Positions 55,535-63,771 of a stretch of 64,000 nucleotides of DNA are shown in pieces. The stretch comes from Evansella sp. LMS18. Lineage in GTDB: Bacteria; Bacillota; Bacilli; Bacillales; Salisediminibacteriaceae. The notes under the pieces were generated by a model. The model did no database searches and was not told where the DNA came from. It saw only the letters and a program-made list of their open reading frames with translations. The stretch spans positions 2,418,001-2,482,000 of the forward strand of contig NZ_CP093301.1 of the NCBI RefSeq assembly GCF_024362785.1. Reading direction: 5' to 3'. Each line of letters opens with the position of its first letter. The stretch's first letter is position 1. A program made the translations under genes and the position numbers.

Positions 55535-55774
55535 ATGTCTAAGCCAGGTTTAACCAGCTTAAAACCAGGAGAACACTACACTGCGAGTGAACTGGACAGT
55601 TTTATCAGTACAACAGAGGCCGTGCTGCTTTCCACGAACGGGAGACAACTCTTTACGGAGTCGGACCGGGAGTATAAAGTAACCCAGGAGTTTGATGGTT
55701 TCTTTGAACATTCACAGGAGACTGCAGAGAAGTATTATCATGAAAAGAAAGTATATCTCGTAGAGAAAGTTTAA
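55535..55774 (+). CDS. Small hypothetical protein (79 aa)
   Basis: A 79-residue soluble protein beginning MSKPGLTSLKPGEHYTASEL and ending EKKVYLVEKV, with mixed helix and strand. ATG 55535 has GGGAGG 9 nt upstream, and a strong terminator follows. It may be cotranscribed with ohr (117 bp apart). I do not recognise the family. Confidence 0.65.
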   Translation: MSKPGLTSLKPGEHYTASELDSFISTTEAVLLSTNGRQLFTESDREYKVTQEFDGFFEHSQETAEKYYHEKKVYLVEKV

Positions 55775-55798
55775 GAACAGACTTATTTACGAGAAATT

Positions 55799-55838
55799 GA
55801 AAGCTTTCCCCGCCATAATTGGGGAAAGCTTTTCTTTT
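55799..55838 (+). terminator. Terminator of the 79-aa gene
   Basis: GAAAGCTTTCCCC pairs with GGGGAAAGCTTTTC (13-bp perfect stem), followed by TTTTG. Confidence 0.9.
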
Positions 55839-55881
55839 GCGCCAGCTTTAGCAGGAGTATAAAACGCAATAGTGAAATAAA

Positions 55882-56060
55882 CGGAGTTTTTCCGTCTATA
55901 TGAAGACTGGAGTCCGTTTCGGCGTGGTATAAGGGGAATTTTGACCGTTTAGCGAAGCAAATTCGCTCATTTTTGCATTTTTCAGGTGAATAGGCGGAAT
56001 CGCTCCGTCTATTTAAGCCCTTTTAAACAGAAAATAATATTTAACCGGAATTTTCACGTC
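55882..56060. repeat. Loose array of hairpin-forming words (CGGA...TCCGTCTATTT)
   Basis: Short self-complementary words occur at about 25-bp steps: CGGAGTTTTTCCGTCTATA (55882), TGGAGTCCGTTT (55908), GGGGAATTTTGACCGTTT (55933), GCGAAGCAAATTCGCTC (55952), GCGGAATCGCTCCGTC (55994) and CCGGAATTTTCACGTC (56045). It is more degenerate than the other arrays. Confidence 0.45.
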
Positions 56061-56217
56061 TAAATTTTTAACCCGGATGCTTAACATGAAACCCATGTAG
56101 TATTGCCCCATTTTTTGGGCAAAACCCTAGTTTCCTGCATGGTATAAAATTTTGGTTACATACTACAGTTATGAGCTGAAGGGAATTTTTGTAAGCTGCC
56201 GTCTCAGCGTACTTTAT

Positions 56218-56364
56218 CCCGATGTAACCGTCCGTAAAACTCCCGCCTCAAAACATGGGTGGAGGCGAAGATGTTTAGGCGGGAGATAACGGACGCTAGC
56301 ATCCCGATTGGTTCAACTAACAATCAGTCGGGGACGAACAAAACCCCCACTGATTGAAGGTTCA
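56218..56364 (+). mobile_element. ~140-bp structured element, copy 2 (possible IS200/IS605-derived or leader RNA)
   Basis: Same family and orientation as 23765-23900. It is preceded by TTTAT and ends GAAGGTTCAC. Strong pairs are CCGTCCGT/ACGGACG, ACTCCCGCCT/AGGCGGGAG and CAATCAGT-CGGGG/CCCCC-ACTGATTG. It ends 25 nt before the GTG of the Fpg gene. Confidence 0.6.
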
Positions 56365-56389
56365 CTTTATTATGATAAGGATGAGGAAA

Positions 56390-57199
56390 GTGCCGGAACT
56401 GCCAGAGATGGAAAATTACAGACGGATATTTAATGAAAAGCTTGCTGGACAAAGAATAACCAAAACAGAAGTGACAAGGGAAAAGACAGTAAATCTTCTT
56501 TTACCCCAGTTTGCTTCAGAGCTGCAGAACGCCACACTGACTACTGTGGAACGGAGAGCGAAGCACCTTATTTTCAGGCTGGACTCAGGGAAAAGTCTTT
56601 TGCTTCATCTTATGCTTGGAGGATGGATGTATATCGGAGGTGGGGAAGACAGCCCGGACCGGACGAAGCAGGTAACTTTGTCCTTTGGAGGCCAGGATCT
56701 CTTTTTTATCGGTCTGAGGCTTGGTTACTTACACTTGCTGACTCAGGATCAGATGGAGGAAAAGCTGGCTGAACTGGGGCCTGAACCTTTAAGCCATGGT
56801 TTTACAAAAGAAAATTTTCGGGATCTCCTCTCTAACAGGAGAAGTATGCTGAAAACATTACTTGTTAACCAGAAGTTTATAGCTGGGATTGGAAACTTAT
56901 ATTCCGATGAAATCTGCTTTAATGCAAGGTTGCATCCGACACGGCCGGTAAACGAATTGTCAGGAGAAGAAGTGAGCGCCCTTTATGAAGGCATAAAATC
57001 AGTGCTGAAGCGAGGAATATCACTTGGCGGATATATGGATGAACCAGTATTCAAAGGGGACGAGCTTACAGGCAGCTATAATAATAATTGTTATGTTTAT
57101 GATAGAGAAGGGGAGCCGTGTACCCGATGCAGTGCTCCACTGATAAAATACGAAATTTCGTCCAGGAAAACATTTTACTGCCGTAACTGCCAGAAATAA
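56390..57199 (+). CDS. Formamidopyrimidine-DNA glycosylase-family protein
   Basis: A 269-residue base-excision repair enzyme of the Fpg/Nei family. The GTG at 56390 is chosen because the catalytic N-terminus must be Pro2-Glu3 (VPELPEMENYRR), with GGATGAGG as ribosome site; upstream in-frame ATGs would bury the catalytic proline. Features include the helix-two-turn-helix region with NQKFIAGIGNLYSDEICF and the C-terminal zinc finger (CYVYDREGEPCTRCSAPLIK...FYCRNCQ) with four cysteines. It removes oxidised bases and cleaves the abasic site. Some residues differ from classic MutM (ELPEMENY rather than ELPEVET), so it may be a second Fpg-like paralogue. Confidence 0.85.
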   Translation: MPELPEMENYRRIFNEKLAGQRITKTEVTREKTVNLLLPQFASELQNATLTTVERRAKHLIFRLDSGKSLLLHLMLGGWMYIGGGEDSPDRTKQVTLSFGGQDLFFIGLRLGYLHLLTQDQMEEKLAELGPEPLSHGFTKENFRDLLSNRRSMLKTLLVNQKFIAGIGNLYSDEICFNARLHPTRPVNELSGEEVSALYEGIKSVLKRGISLGGYMDEPVFKGDELTGSYNNNCYVYDREGEPCTRCSAPLIKYEISSRKTFYCRNCQK

Positions 57200-57296
57200 G
57201 AACATGCACCCCTATAAAAAAGAAAGAGTGCACTGCTGCAGTTTTCGAGGGTTAGCCAGTGCGGTCACACGACCAAAAATAGGGATTGGAGCATAG

Positions 57297-57328
57297 AAAA
57301 CGGTCGTATGAACAATCCATACGACCGC
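57297..57328 (-). terminator. Terminator of the M28 peptidase gene
   Basis: CGGTCGTATG pairs with CATACGACCG around a 7-nt loop. The minus strand continues TTTTCTATG. Confidence 0.75.
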
Positions 57329-57409
57329 AAACCATTATCCACGCTTATAAAATCGGGTCTTCATAATAGTAATCTACATTTCATATCTTTCTGGAAAACT
57401 ACCAATGAT

Positions 57410-58807
57410 TTATCGTCCTCCAGGCCCGCGACCTGGAACAGTTCTGCTGCTGAAATCATAGATTGCCGAACCAATCAATTCTCCAGCTTCCTGGATACGT
57501 TCCTGACTTATCTTATCGAAAGTATCCTCCGGAGTATGGTACCAAGGTTCAAGACTGGCTGTGCCAGGTTCTCTTCTTATAAAGTTTGCGGCATCAATAC
57601 CTGCGTCATGGAAAGCAACATGGTCGGATGCACCCCTCTGGAAGAGTACGAGAGTATCGTTCCCAAGGCGTTCCGCAGCTGCGCTTGCAGCCTGCCATAC
57701 AGCGTTCGGCTGCCCGTCCACTACATTCACATAAAGTGCTGTAGCCTGTTCCCAGGCAGTCCCTACCATGTCCATATTAAAATTGGCTGCGCTGCGGCTG
57801 ATTTCATCATCCGAAAGCTCGCTCACATAATGCCTTGCTCCCAGTAACCCAATTTCTTCCGCGCCTACAAAAACAAAGCGAATCTCTTTTTCCGTTGGAT
57901 ACGCTTTCATAATTCTCGCAAGCTCTAAAGCTGTCCCTGTACCGGAAGCGTTATCGCTTGCCCCGGGGGATCCTGGAACACTGTCAAAATGAGCGGTAAC
58001 ATAGACAATTTCAGGATCTTCGCCAGTTGGCGGTCCCCCTTTAGGTTCTTTAACGGCAATCACATTAGGGGAAGTCTGGTTCTCAAAAGCTGTAACCTGA
58101 ATGGTGGCAGTGTGCCCCTCTGCAGCGGCAGCAGCCATCGCTTCACCGTCAGCCATAGTTATCCCCATTACCGGGACAGGTGCAACATTTCCTCCAAGGC
58201 TGGGTGTAAAAGGATTGGAGCTTGCTGAATTGTCATAGATTATAACTCCCGCAGCGTCTGCTTCTGCTGCGTTCACCGTTTTCTCCCAGAAGGTAAATCC
58301 GCCGCGCTGAATGAGAGCGATTTTTCCTTCAGCTTCTTCTGTGAAGTCTTCAGGATACCCGAGTCCGGCATGATAGATTTCCGCAGTGAGCCCTTCTGCA
58401 TCAGTACCTGCAGACCCGGTAGCGAGACGCATCGGAATCGCATCGTCAGTATAAGAGGCGGTAAGTGAACCTTCCACCCTGTCAGGAATGCCGAATTCCT
58501 GAATATGTGTGTTGTAGCCATAGCTTTCAAGCTCATTTTGTATATACTCGGCTGTTTCCCATTCTTCCTCAGTACCTGCAACACGGGGGCCGATCTCTAC
58601 AGAAAGGTGGTAAATATGTTCCATCGCATTATCGGAGCTGAACCTTGCTGTAATTTTACGGTCGAACGCAGAAGCGGATTTTCCAGGTGCTTCCGCAAAA
58701 GCAGTCGAACCTCCGGACGAGGAAAGATTCAAACCTGGATTAATGACAAACATAGTTGAGAAAAATAGCATAGCTGTTAAAGTTATAAGACTGAATTTCT
58801 TTGTCAT
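57410..58807 (-). CDS. Secreted M28-family aminopeptidase with PA domain (YwaD-like)
   Basis: A 465-residue exported zinc peptidase. The N-terminal signal peptide is MTKKFSLITLTAMLFFST, followed by a linker. A PA (protease-associated) insert lies at about 130-240 (IALIQRGGFTFWEKTVNAAEADAAG). The M28 catalytic domain has zinc ligands and acid/base residues in TAHFDSVPGSPGASDNASG, FVGAEEIGLLGARHY, NMDMVG and PWYHTPEDTFD. It should remove N-terminal residues from peptides outside the cell. The ATG has AAGGAGG upstream (complement of CCTCCTT at about 58818). Single gene. Confidence 0.88.
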   Translation of the reverse strand: MTKKFSLITLTAMLFFSTMFVINPGLNLSSSGGSTAFAEAPGKSASAFDRKITARFSSDNAMEHIYHLSVEIGPRVAGTEEEWETAEYIQNELESYGYNTHIQEFGIPDRVEGSLTASYTDDAIPMRLATGSAGTDAEGLTAEIYHAGLGYPEDFTEEAEGKIALIQRGGFTFWEKTVNAAEADAAGVIIYDNSASSNPFTPSLGGNVAPVPVMGITMADGEAMAAAAAEGHTATIQVTAFENQTSPNVIAVKEPKGGPPTGEDPEIVYVTAHFDSVPGSPGASDNASGTGTALELARIMKAYPTEKEIRFVFVGAEEIGLLGARHYVSELSDDEISRSAANFNMDMVGTAWEQATALYVNVVDGQPNAVWQAASAAAERLGNDTLVLFQRGASDHVAFHDAGIDAANFIRREPGTASLEPWYHTPEDTFDKISQERIQEAGELIGSAIYDFSSRTVPGRGPGGR

Positions 58808-59130
58808 TCACTCAAAACCTCCTTGTGATAATTTAGCAGATGGATAATACTTAGGACCTCCTTTTCTCGCTTATTGGCAAAAAACAGGGAAAACCCCGTA
58901 TGACTCTATTCTCTTAAACTATTGAAAAACTGCCAATAGTTCTAATCTATTTCGAAATTCACTGGTTTAAATGGCCGAAGCGTCACATTTGGTAAAAAAA
59001 GCACGAAATATCCGGAATAGTGGGAGAGATAGAATTGGCCAGGAGGAATTGAGGAGGAGTTTACTATCAAAAATTCTGTAATCATAGATGATTTTAGTAA
59101 TTAATATAAAAAAGTAAGTTGTAAAAAGAG
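58808..59130. other. Gene-free stretch between peptidase and CDF transporter genes
   Basis: No intact gene, repeat or RNA was recognised. A GAGGAGGAG box at about 59050 is followed by no start codon in frame with a usable reading frame, so it is not called. It should contain the minus-strand peptidase promoter. Confidence 0.35.
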
Positions 59131-59157
59131 AAAAAGCCGGATAAGTCTCCGGCTTTA
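59131..59157 (-). terminator. Terminator of the TetR-CDF operon
   Basis: AAAGCCGGA and CTCCGGCTTT form a stem; the minus-strand 3' side runs into TTTTTCTCTTTTT. Confidence 0.88.
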
Positions 59158-59185
59158 TTCCTATATGAACTGTTCATTTCTTTTT

Positions 59186-60100
59186 CTAAACTGCCCATTT
59201 CCTGTCTTTCGTAAAGGAAACAGACAGCCATTTATCATAGTTGATTTTTTTTATGCCGTCAGCTATTTCTTCCCTCACCTGGTCCTGCTGTTCCACAGTT
59301 TTTACGTTGGATTCAGTCTGCAGGACAAAATCCACTTCTACATAAAGCTTGCTTCCAACTTTGGAGACTCTTAAAAAAGATTCTTCAAAGTTATGGTGTG
59401 CAGTAACTTTCTTTATTGTTCCGCTGATTTGCTGCTGGATCTCTTTATCGGGAGCCATCTCCAGTACTTCCTTAAAAGCTTTTACTATTTCAGTGAGTGG
59501 TACTTTAATGAAATATCCTGAAACAAGAAGTACCATCACAGGGTCCATATATGGAGTTATGAAACTGAACCCGGCAGCAGAGGCTAGGGCAGTAACGATA
59601 AAACCACCGAGTACGGCAAAACTTAAATACATATCCATTTTCCACTGGTTTGCCTCTGCTTTAATAAAGCCTGAACGAATCGTCTGCTGTTTCCTGTTTA
59701 AAAATTTATATACGATATAGCAGCCGCCTGCAGACAGGACAGCATATAAAAGAGCATATCCTAAGGCTGTTTCCCTTCCCCCTGTGAATAAGGCAGCGGC
59801 GGCCGAGATAAAAGCACCGGAACAGAGGACGAGTATAACAGTGTACTTTACAATTAAGACGATCGGTTCAATAATTTCTTTTCCAAAAGGAAAACGCTGA
59901 AAATCATTTTTACGGATATATTGTGCCGCTCCGAGAGAAAGGAGTGACAGCACCACGCTTATAAAAGAATACAGACCATCAAACAGAATCATCTGTGACA
60001 TACTTAAAATACCGAGCAGTACCCCGGCAACAGAAAAAACGACTGCACTGTATACAGATATAGTGAGGATTCCTTTTTCTGTTTTAATCAAGCTATTCAT
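59186..60100 (-). CDS. Cation diffusion facilitator-like transporter
   Basis: A 304-residue membrane protein with six helices and a C-terminal cytoplasmic domain, as in CDF metal exporters. The helix-2 motif FDGLYSFISVVLSLL keeps the metal-site Asp. The helix-5 motif, usually HxxxD, reads EANQWKMDMYLSF (Asn in place of the first ligand), so metal preference may be altered. RFPFGKEIIEPI replaces the usual YPFGxxRxE loop. AAAAGAGGTGC precedes the start. It follows a TetR-family gene after 62 bp; a TetR-type operator lies in that gap. Confidence 0.8.
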   Translation of the reverse strand: MNSLIKTEKGILTISVYSAVVFSVAGVLLGILSMSQMILFDGLYSFISVVLSLLSLGAAQYIRKNDFQRFPFGKEIIEPIVLIVKYTVILVLCSGAFISAAAALFTGGRETALGYALLYAVLSAGGCYIVYKFLNRKQQTIRSGFIKAEANQWKMDMYLSFAVLGGFIVTALASAAGFSFITPYMDPVMVLLVSGYFIKVPLTEIVKAFKEVLEMAPDKEIQQQISGTIKKVTAHHNFEESFLRVSKVGSKLYVEVDFVLQTESNVKTVEQQDQVREEIADGIKKINYDKWLSVSFTKDRKWAV

Positions 60101-60123
60101 TCTAGCACCTCTTTTTGAAATTG

Positions 60124-60140
60124 TGACTGACTATCAGTCA
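60124..60140. promoter_or_regulatory. TetR-type operator before the CDF gene
   Basis: TGACTGACTATCAGTCA is a perfect 7-3-7 inverted repeat, sharing its half-site with the operator at 60758-60774. Confidence 0.75.
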
Positions 60141-60162
60141 TTAATGGGTTCTGAAAAAGCTC

Positions 60163-60741
60163 TTACTGCTGAAGAGCTTTTAAAATAAATTTATTAACTT
60201 CTTCCTTATACTGTTCCGGACTGCCTTCCTGCTGCGAAAGATAGCAGTTTTCCGCGGAGTTTTCTATCAAACCAACGATCATTTTTGCCAGATAGTCCAT
60301 CTTTACATCCGTTTGGATGGCTTTTGATTCAGCGGCATGCTGAAGCCGGGCTTCCAGCCAGCTGTAGTATGGCAGGTATATTTGTTCCCACCGGTCGAAG
60401 GAATGGTGAAAGGCCATACCGGAATAGCAGAAGATAATGACCTCTTTATACCTTTCCGTCATCTCAAAGGAGACGTCTATTATACTTCGTATCGTTTCAT
60501 AAATATCAGTTTCATCCGGCAGCCTTCCTTTTAATTCGGCCAGCTGCTCATGAAGAATCTTTTCAGCCATCGCAGGCACTACAGCACTTTTGGAAGAAAA
60601 ATAAAGGTAGAACGTACCTTGTGCAACACCTGCTTCCTTTACGATATGAGAAACGGAAGCTTTCTCAAACCCCTTTTCCTGCATCACTTTAAAGGCAGCA
60701 TCAAGCAGTTTTTCATATTTTTCGTTCTTTACATTTCCCAA
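60163..60741 (-). CDS. TetR-family transcriptional repressor
   Basis: A 192-residue regulator. The N-terminal helix-turn-helix shows LLDAAFKVMQEKGFEKASVSHIVKEAGVAQGTFYLYFSSKSAV. The C-terminal domain is helical and ligand-binding. The TTG at 60741 is chosen because AAGGAGAG lies 7 nt before it; the upstream in-frame ATG at 60777 would place the operator inside the coding sequence. Two matching palindromes, one in its own promoter region and one before the downstream CDF gene, indicate autoregulation and direct control of the transporter. The inducer is unknown; it may be a toxic cation or a drug. Confidence 0.85.
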   Translation of the reverse strand: MGNVKNEKYEKLLDAAFKVMQEKGFEKASVSHIVKEAGVAQGTFYLYFSSKSAVVPAMAEKILHEQLAELKGRLPDETDIYETIRSIIDVSFEMTERYKEVIIFCYSGMAFHHSFDRWEQIYLPYYSWLEARLQHAAESKAIQTDVKMDYLAKMIVGLIENSAENCYLSQQEGSPEQYKEEVNKFILKALQQ

Positions 60742-60757
60742 TCGTGATCTCTCCTTA

Positions 60758-60774
60758 AATGACTGACAGTCATT
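60758..60774. promoter_or_regulatory. TetR-type operator before the tetR gene
   Basis: AATGACTGACAGTCATT is a palindrome directly upstream of the ribosome site of the repressor gene and carries the same TGACTGA/CAGTCA half-sites. Confidence 0.75.
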
Positions 60775-60909
60775 CATTGCTTACTATAATATACCATAAG
60801 TTGATAATAGGTGCAAACCAGCACAATAAACACGGCTGAGTTTTTCCAGGGAAAAAAGGGTATACAGAACAAAAAGAACAGTTATCCAATACTGGAAGGG
60901 GAGGGTAAG

Positions 60910-62106
60910 ATGAAAATAAACTCGGTCGAACTCCGTTCAGGCGGTATTACGTTTACCTGGGAAGGGGAAGGGAGCATTTACCGTATTTTCCGTGATGATG
61001 ATCTCATATTTAAAGACAGGGGAAATAAGCTGGAGGATAACGATCTTATCCCTGGGGAAGTTTGTATTTATACACTTGAAGGTCTGGAACATGAAGACGA
61101 TGAAGAGCCTGCAGAAAAATTAATGCTGCAGGTTACGACAGGGCCAAAGACGAGAAATCCTGATAATATTCTTCAGGAGATGAGCATGGCAGCAGCCGTT
61201 TCTGCAACACAAACGGAACTCTTCTGGGAGGAAATCGAGGGGGCAGGAACCTATGATGTGTATAAAAATGGCGAAAAAGTGACAGTAACAGATACTCCCC
61301 GATTTAAAGACGAGGATACTGATCCTGGTGAATACGCCATTTACTGGATTATGGCTGAACGGCCGCTGGAGGACTCCGAGGAAAGCCTGAAAAGACAAAA
61401 GTCGTTAATTGCCAGGGCTTTTGGAGCAGTTAACCCTGATTTATCCCAAGAGGAACCGGCAATGGAAAAATTCCGGATAATGAAAAAAATCGGGCCTACC
61501 GGAAATTTGCTTAAACAGGATACCGAGGATATCACAGACGATACAGGGAAGCGCTGGGAATTGCGCTATACGACATTCTTAGGAGAAAAGCTGCTTGAGA
61601 ATCCAAATGTCCTGTCGGCTGAGAGGTATTTTGAAGGTGACGGAAGAGGCTTTGATGCTGGAAGTGAGCATTATCGTACAAGAGCCGATATTTCCATAAA
61701 TTTCAGTGAAGCGGTACCTGATGTAAAACTGGAAGGGAAGACAGGGACATCCAGGTCATTTGACCAGGATAAGGAACTCAGGGAAGAAGAGGCAGCTTCT
61801 AATGAAGGAATAGTCCTGAAAAACATTCGGAAAGACGGAGAAAATCTGCTCTTTACACTGGATCATTCTGTAGGTAATCCTCTCGTTGCTTCACCTGAGG
61901 TTAAATATGAAGTGCATGTTGTATTTAACCGGAACGGTTATTTTGATATCGCTGGAAAGCATGACCAGTCGCCAAACCATGAGGTTTACTTAAAGGGGGG
62001 GAACAGCGAGGACTGGGAGGCAATCCACCAGGCGGAAAATAAAGGCCTGGCATGGATGGCTCCTCCGATAGCAAATCAGCATTGGCGAAGCTCCAACTTT
62101 GAGTAA
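60910..62106 (+). CDS. DUF3238-domain protein
   Basis: A 398-residue soluble protein. Two FN3-like beta domains come first (about 1-85 and 90-180; NSVELRSGGITFTWEGEGSIYRIFRDDD and AVSATQTELFWEEIEGAGTYDVYKNGEKV), then a DUF3238 domain (about 210-398) with LRYTTFLGEKLL, FEGDGRGFDAGSEHYRTRADISI, and HDQSPNHEVYL with PPIANQHWRSS near the end. No signal peptide is seen with the chosen ATG at 60910 (GGGGAGGG upstream); an earlier start at 60811 adds 33 residues without RBS. DUF3238 is unknown in function and common in Bacillus. Confidence 0.8.
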   Translation: MKINSVELRSGGITFTWEGEGSIYRIFRDDDLIFKDRGNKLEDNDLIPGEVCIYTLEGLEHEDDEEPAEKLMLQVTTGPKTRNPDNILQEMSMAAAVSATQTELFWEEIEGAGTYDVYKNGEKVTVTDTPRFKDEDTDPGEYAIYWIMAERPLEDSEESLKRQKSLIARAFGAVNPDLSQEEPAMEKFRIMKKIGPTGNLLKQDTEDITDDTGKRWELRYTTFLGEKLLENPNVLSAERYFEGDGRGFDAGSEHYRTRADISINFSEAVPDVKLEGKTGTSRSFDQDKELREEEAASNEGIVLKNIRKDGENLLFTLDHSVGNPLVASPEVKYEVHVVFNRNGYFDIAGKHDQSPNHEVYLKGGNSEDWEAIHQAENKGLAWMAPPIANQHWRSSNFE

Positions 62107-62150
62107 ACGTTGAAACAGTATCCAGACAGACAAAGGAGCCTGAAAATAAA

Positions 62151-62179
62151 AGAAAGCCTGCCAGGATGGCGGGCTTTCT
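62151..62179 (+). terminator. Terminator of the DUF3238 gene
   Basis: AGAAAGCCTGCCA pairs with TGGCGGGCTTTCT around GGA, followed by CTATTTC. Confidence 0.8.
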
Positions 62180-62216
62180 CTATTTCTCACTGCAGACCGT
62201 TATTTATCCGGCACGA

Positions 62217-62612
62217 TTAGAGGAACCTTTTCCTAACTTCAGGAGATGGGAGGGCACAGCTCTCTTCTTTTTTTCCGAACCACTTATATCTGTTGTTTGC
62301 AATAATATTATATACCGCGTTCCGGATCGGGGGCGGGACGATAATAAAGATATAAGAGAGCTTCCACAGTCCTTTAAGATGCCTTGCGATTCTCAGGGCA
62401 GCTCCGGATTTATAATAAACTTTATCTCCATCGATCAGGACCATACTGTCAATATCAGAGGAGACATTATGTTTTTCCTGCAGCTCCTCGCCTGCCTTGC
62501 TTTGTAAGGCGGTAAAATAGAATTTCTCCTCTTTATCACGCTTTAAAATAAATTGCACACTTGAGTCGCAAAAGTTGCAGTCACCATCAAATAAAACAAT
62601 TGGGTTAGCCAT
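62217..62612 (-). CDS. DCC-family thiol-disulfide oxidoreductase-like protein (YuxK-like)
   Basis: A 131-residue protein of the DUF393 family. The motif LFDGDCNFCDSSVQFILKRD near residue 7 gives DGxCxxC with two cysteines in a thioredoxin-like fold. Typical later elements are FTALQSKAGEELQEKH, YYKSGAALRIARHL and RNAVYNIIANNRYKWFGKKE. The redox function is presumed from the motif. GGAGGGATTACA lies before the ATG. It is a single gene, convergent with the DUF3238 gene. Confidence 0.85.
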   Translation of the reverse strand: MANPIVLFDGDCNFCDSSVQFILKRDKEEKFYFTALQSKAGEELQEKHNVSSDIDSMVLIDGDKVYYKSGAALRIARHLKGLWKLSYIFIIVPPPIRNAVYNIIANNRYKWFGKKEESCALPSPEVRKRFL

Positions 62613-62907
62613 TGTAATCCCTCCTGTTTTTCGCTAAAAACTTGTATTACTACTAAATTACCTTTTTTGAGCCATCTCAAACAACGAAGTCTGGTTAACT
62701 GCTGCCCCTGCAGGATGTGTTTGGTTTAACCGTTCCAATTTTTTATCCGTATAAGCCCGGTTGAATAAACCAACAGAAAATCAGTATAAACCATCTTTCG
62801 GAATAATCCCGTTCCTCTTTTGACAGAACATGGGTCAAGTTCATTTTATAATATTTTCCGGGTAATAATTTGAATTTTCGATAAATTATGAGGTTTTTCT
62901 TTTGAAT
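62613..62907. other. Gene-free stretch upstream of the DCC-family gene
   Basis: Presumably holds the promoter of the minus-strand gene. No recognisable repeat or RNA was found before the MITE-like element begins at 62908. Confidence 0.35.
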
Positions 62908-63157
62908 GAATCAATTTCATAATTCATGATTTTCAACTCTAATACGAATATTGTCTTAAAAGGTTACTTTTGTTGTTCGATTTACGCTACAGACGGACGC
63001 GTTCTGCGGGCACGGCTTCAACTAATTTTTGACGGCTGAACGCCATCAAAAATGGATTTTCAGCTTTTCATGCTTTTCCCGCCAGAGTCGCCGGCTTACA
63101 CTGCAATCGAAAAGTAGTGTTCGTTTTTTTTATATCAAGTCTATATAAAATTCAATC
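62908..63157 (+). repeat. ~240-bp palindromic MITE-like element, copy 4
   Basis: Same element as 6140-6387 in the same orientation, from GAATCAATTTCATA. It shares ACGAATATTGTC, the TTCGATT...AATCGAA arms and TTTTTGACGGC. The right end is less conserved (TATAAAATTCAATC), and a small insertion changes CAGCTCGCGC to CAGCTTTTCATGC. Confidence 0.8.
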
Positions 63158-63207
63158 GGATGAATATAAATACGCCCTGGCAATGGACAGGGCGCAGAAA
63201 AGGAAAT

Positions 63208-63639
63208 CTACACTTTTTCAGAAGTTAAGACGGCCGGACCATCAAGCTGAGGATGGCTCATCAGACGAACCACAGCCGGCTCACAACGAATGACTATATA
63301 ATTCGGGTCATCGGGTCCATTAAGGTATTTGCGGAAATTTTCATGCCAGAATTTCTTCCTTAGACTCTCATCCTCATGGATGGTTGCTTCTGCTGTCATA
63401 TCAACGAAGGGTTTCCCAAAACCGGAAAAGCCAATCAGGATATGCACCTTGTTATTGTTAAGAATATCCCGAACTTTATCTGTATTCCTGCTTGATACTG
63501 CGTAAAGGGTGTACCCTTCATTTCGAAAAATCATATACCTGGAAAATGGCTGCCCGTCCTTTTTCATTGTAGTCAGGCTTCCTAATTTGCTTTCGTTTAA
63601 AATACGCTTTATTTCCTGATTGATTTCATGCTGTTCCAT
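63208..63639 (-). CDS. Pyridoxamine 5'-phosphate oxidase-fold protein (general stress protein 26-like)
   Basis: A 143-residue flavin-binding split-barrel protein. The N-terminal helix (HEINQEIKRILNESKLGSLTTM) is followed by GQPFSRYMIFRNEGYTLYAVSSRNTDKVRDILNNNKVHILIGF, the usual PNPOx-like order of strands. The C-terminal region has RKKFWHENFRKYLNGPDDPNYIVIRCEPAVVRLM, a hallmark of the GSP26-like group. It probably binds FMN or a related cofactor; substrate unknown. ATG 63639 has AGAGGTG at 6 nt; GTG 63648 is an alternative. Confidence 0.85.
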   Translation of the reverse strand: MEQHEINQEIKRILNESKLGSLTTMKKDGQPFSRYMIFRNEGYTLYAVSSRNTDKVRDILNNNKVHILIGFSGFGKPFVDMTAEATIHEDESLRKKFWHENFRKYLNGPDDPNYIVIRCEPAVVRLMSHPQLDGPAVLTSEKV

Positions 63640-63771
63640 CTGCTGCACCTCTTTTTCATTCTTACTGCTACTCTCATTTTATAGGTTTTTTCAGCCAGAT
63701 GGTGTGCTTCGGGCGATATGATGAAAAATTGTCACAAACTGCGGGCTCGCAGTAGTGCCGGATAAGCAAAG

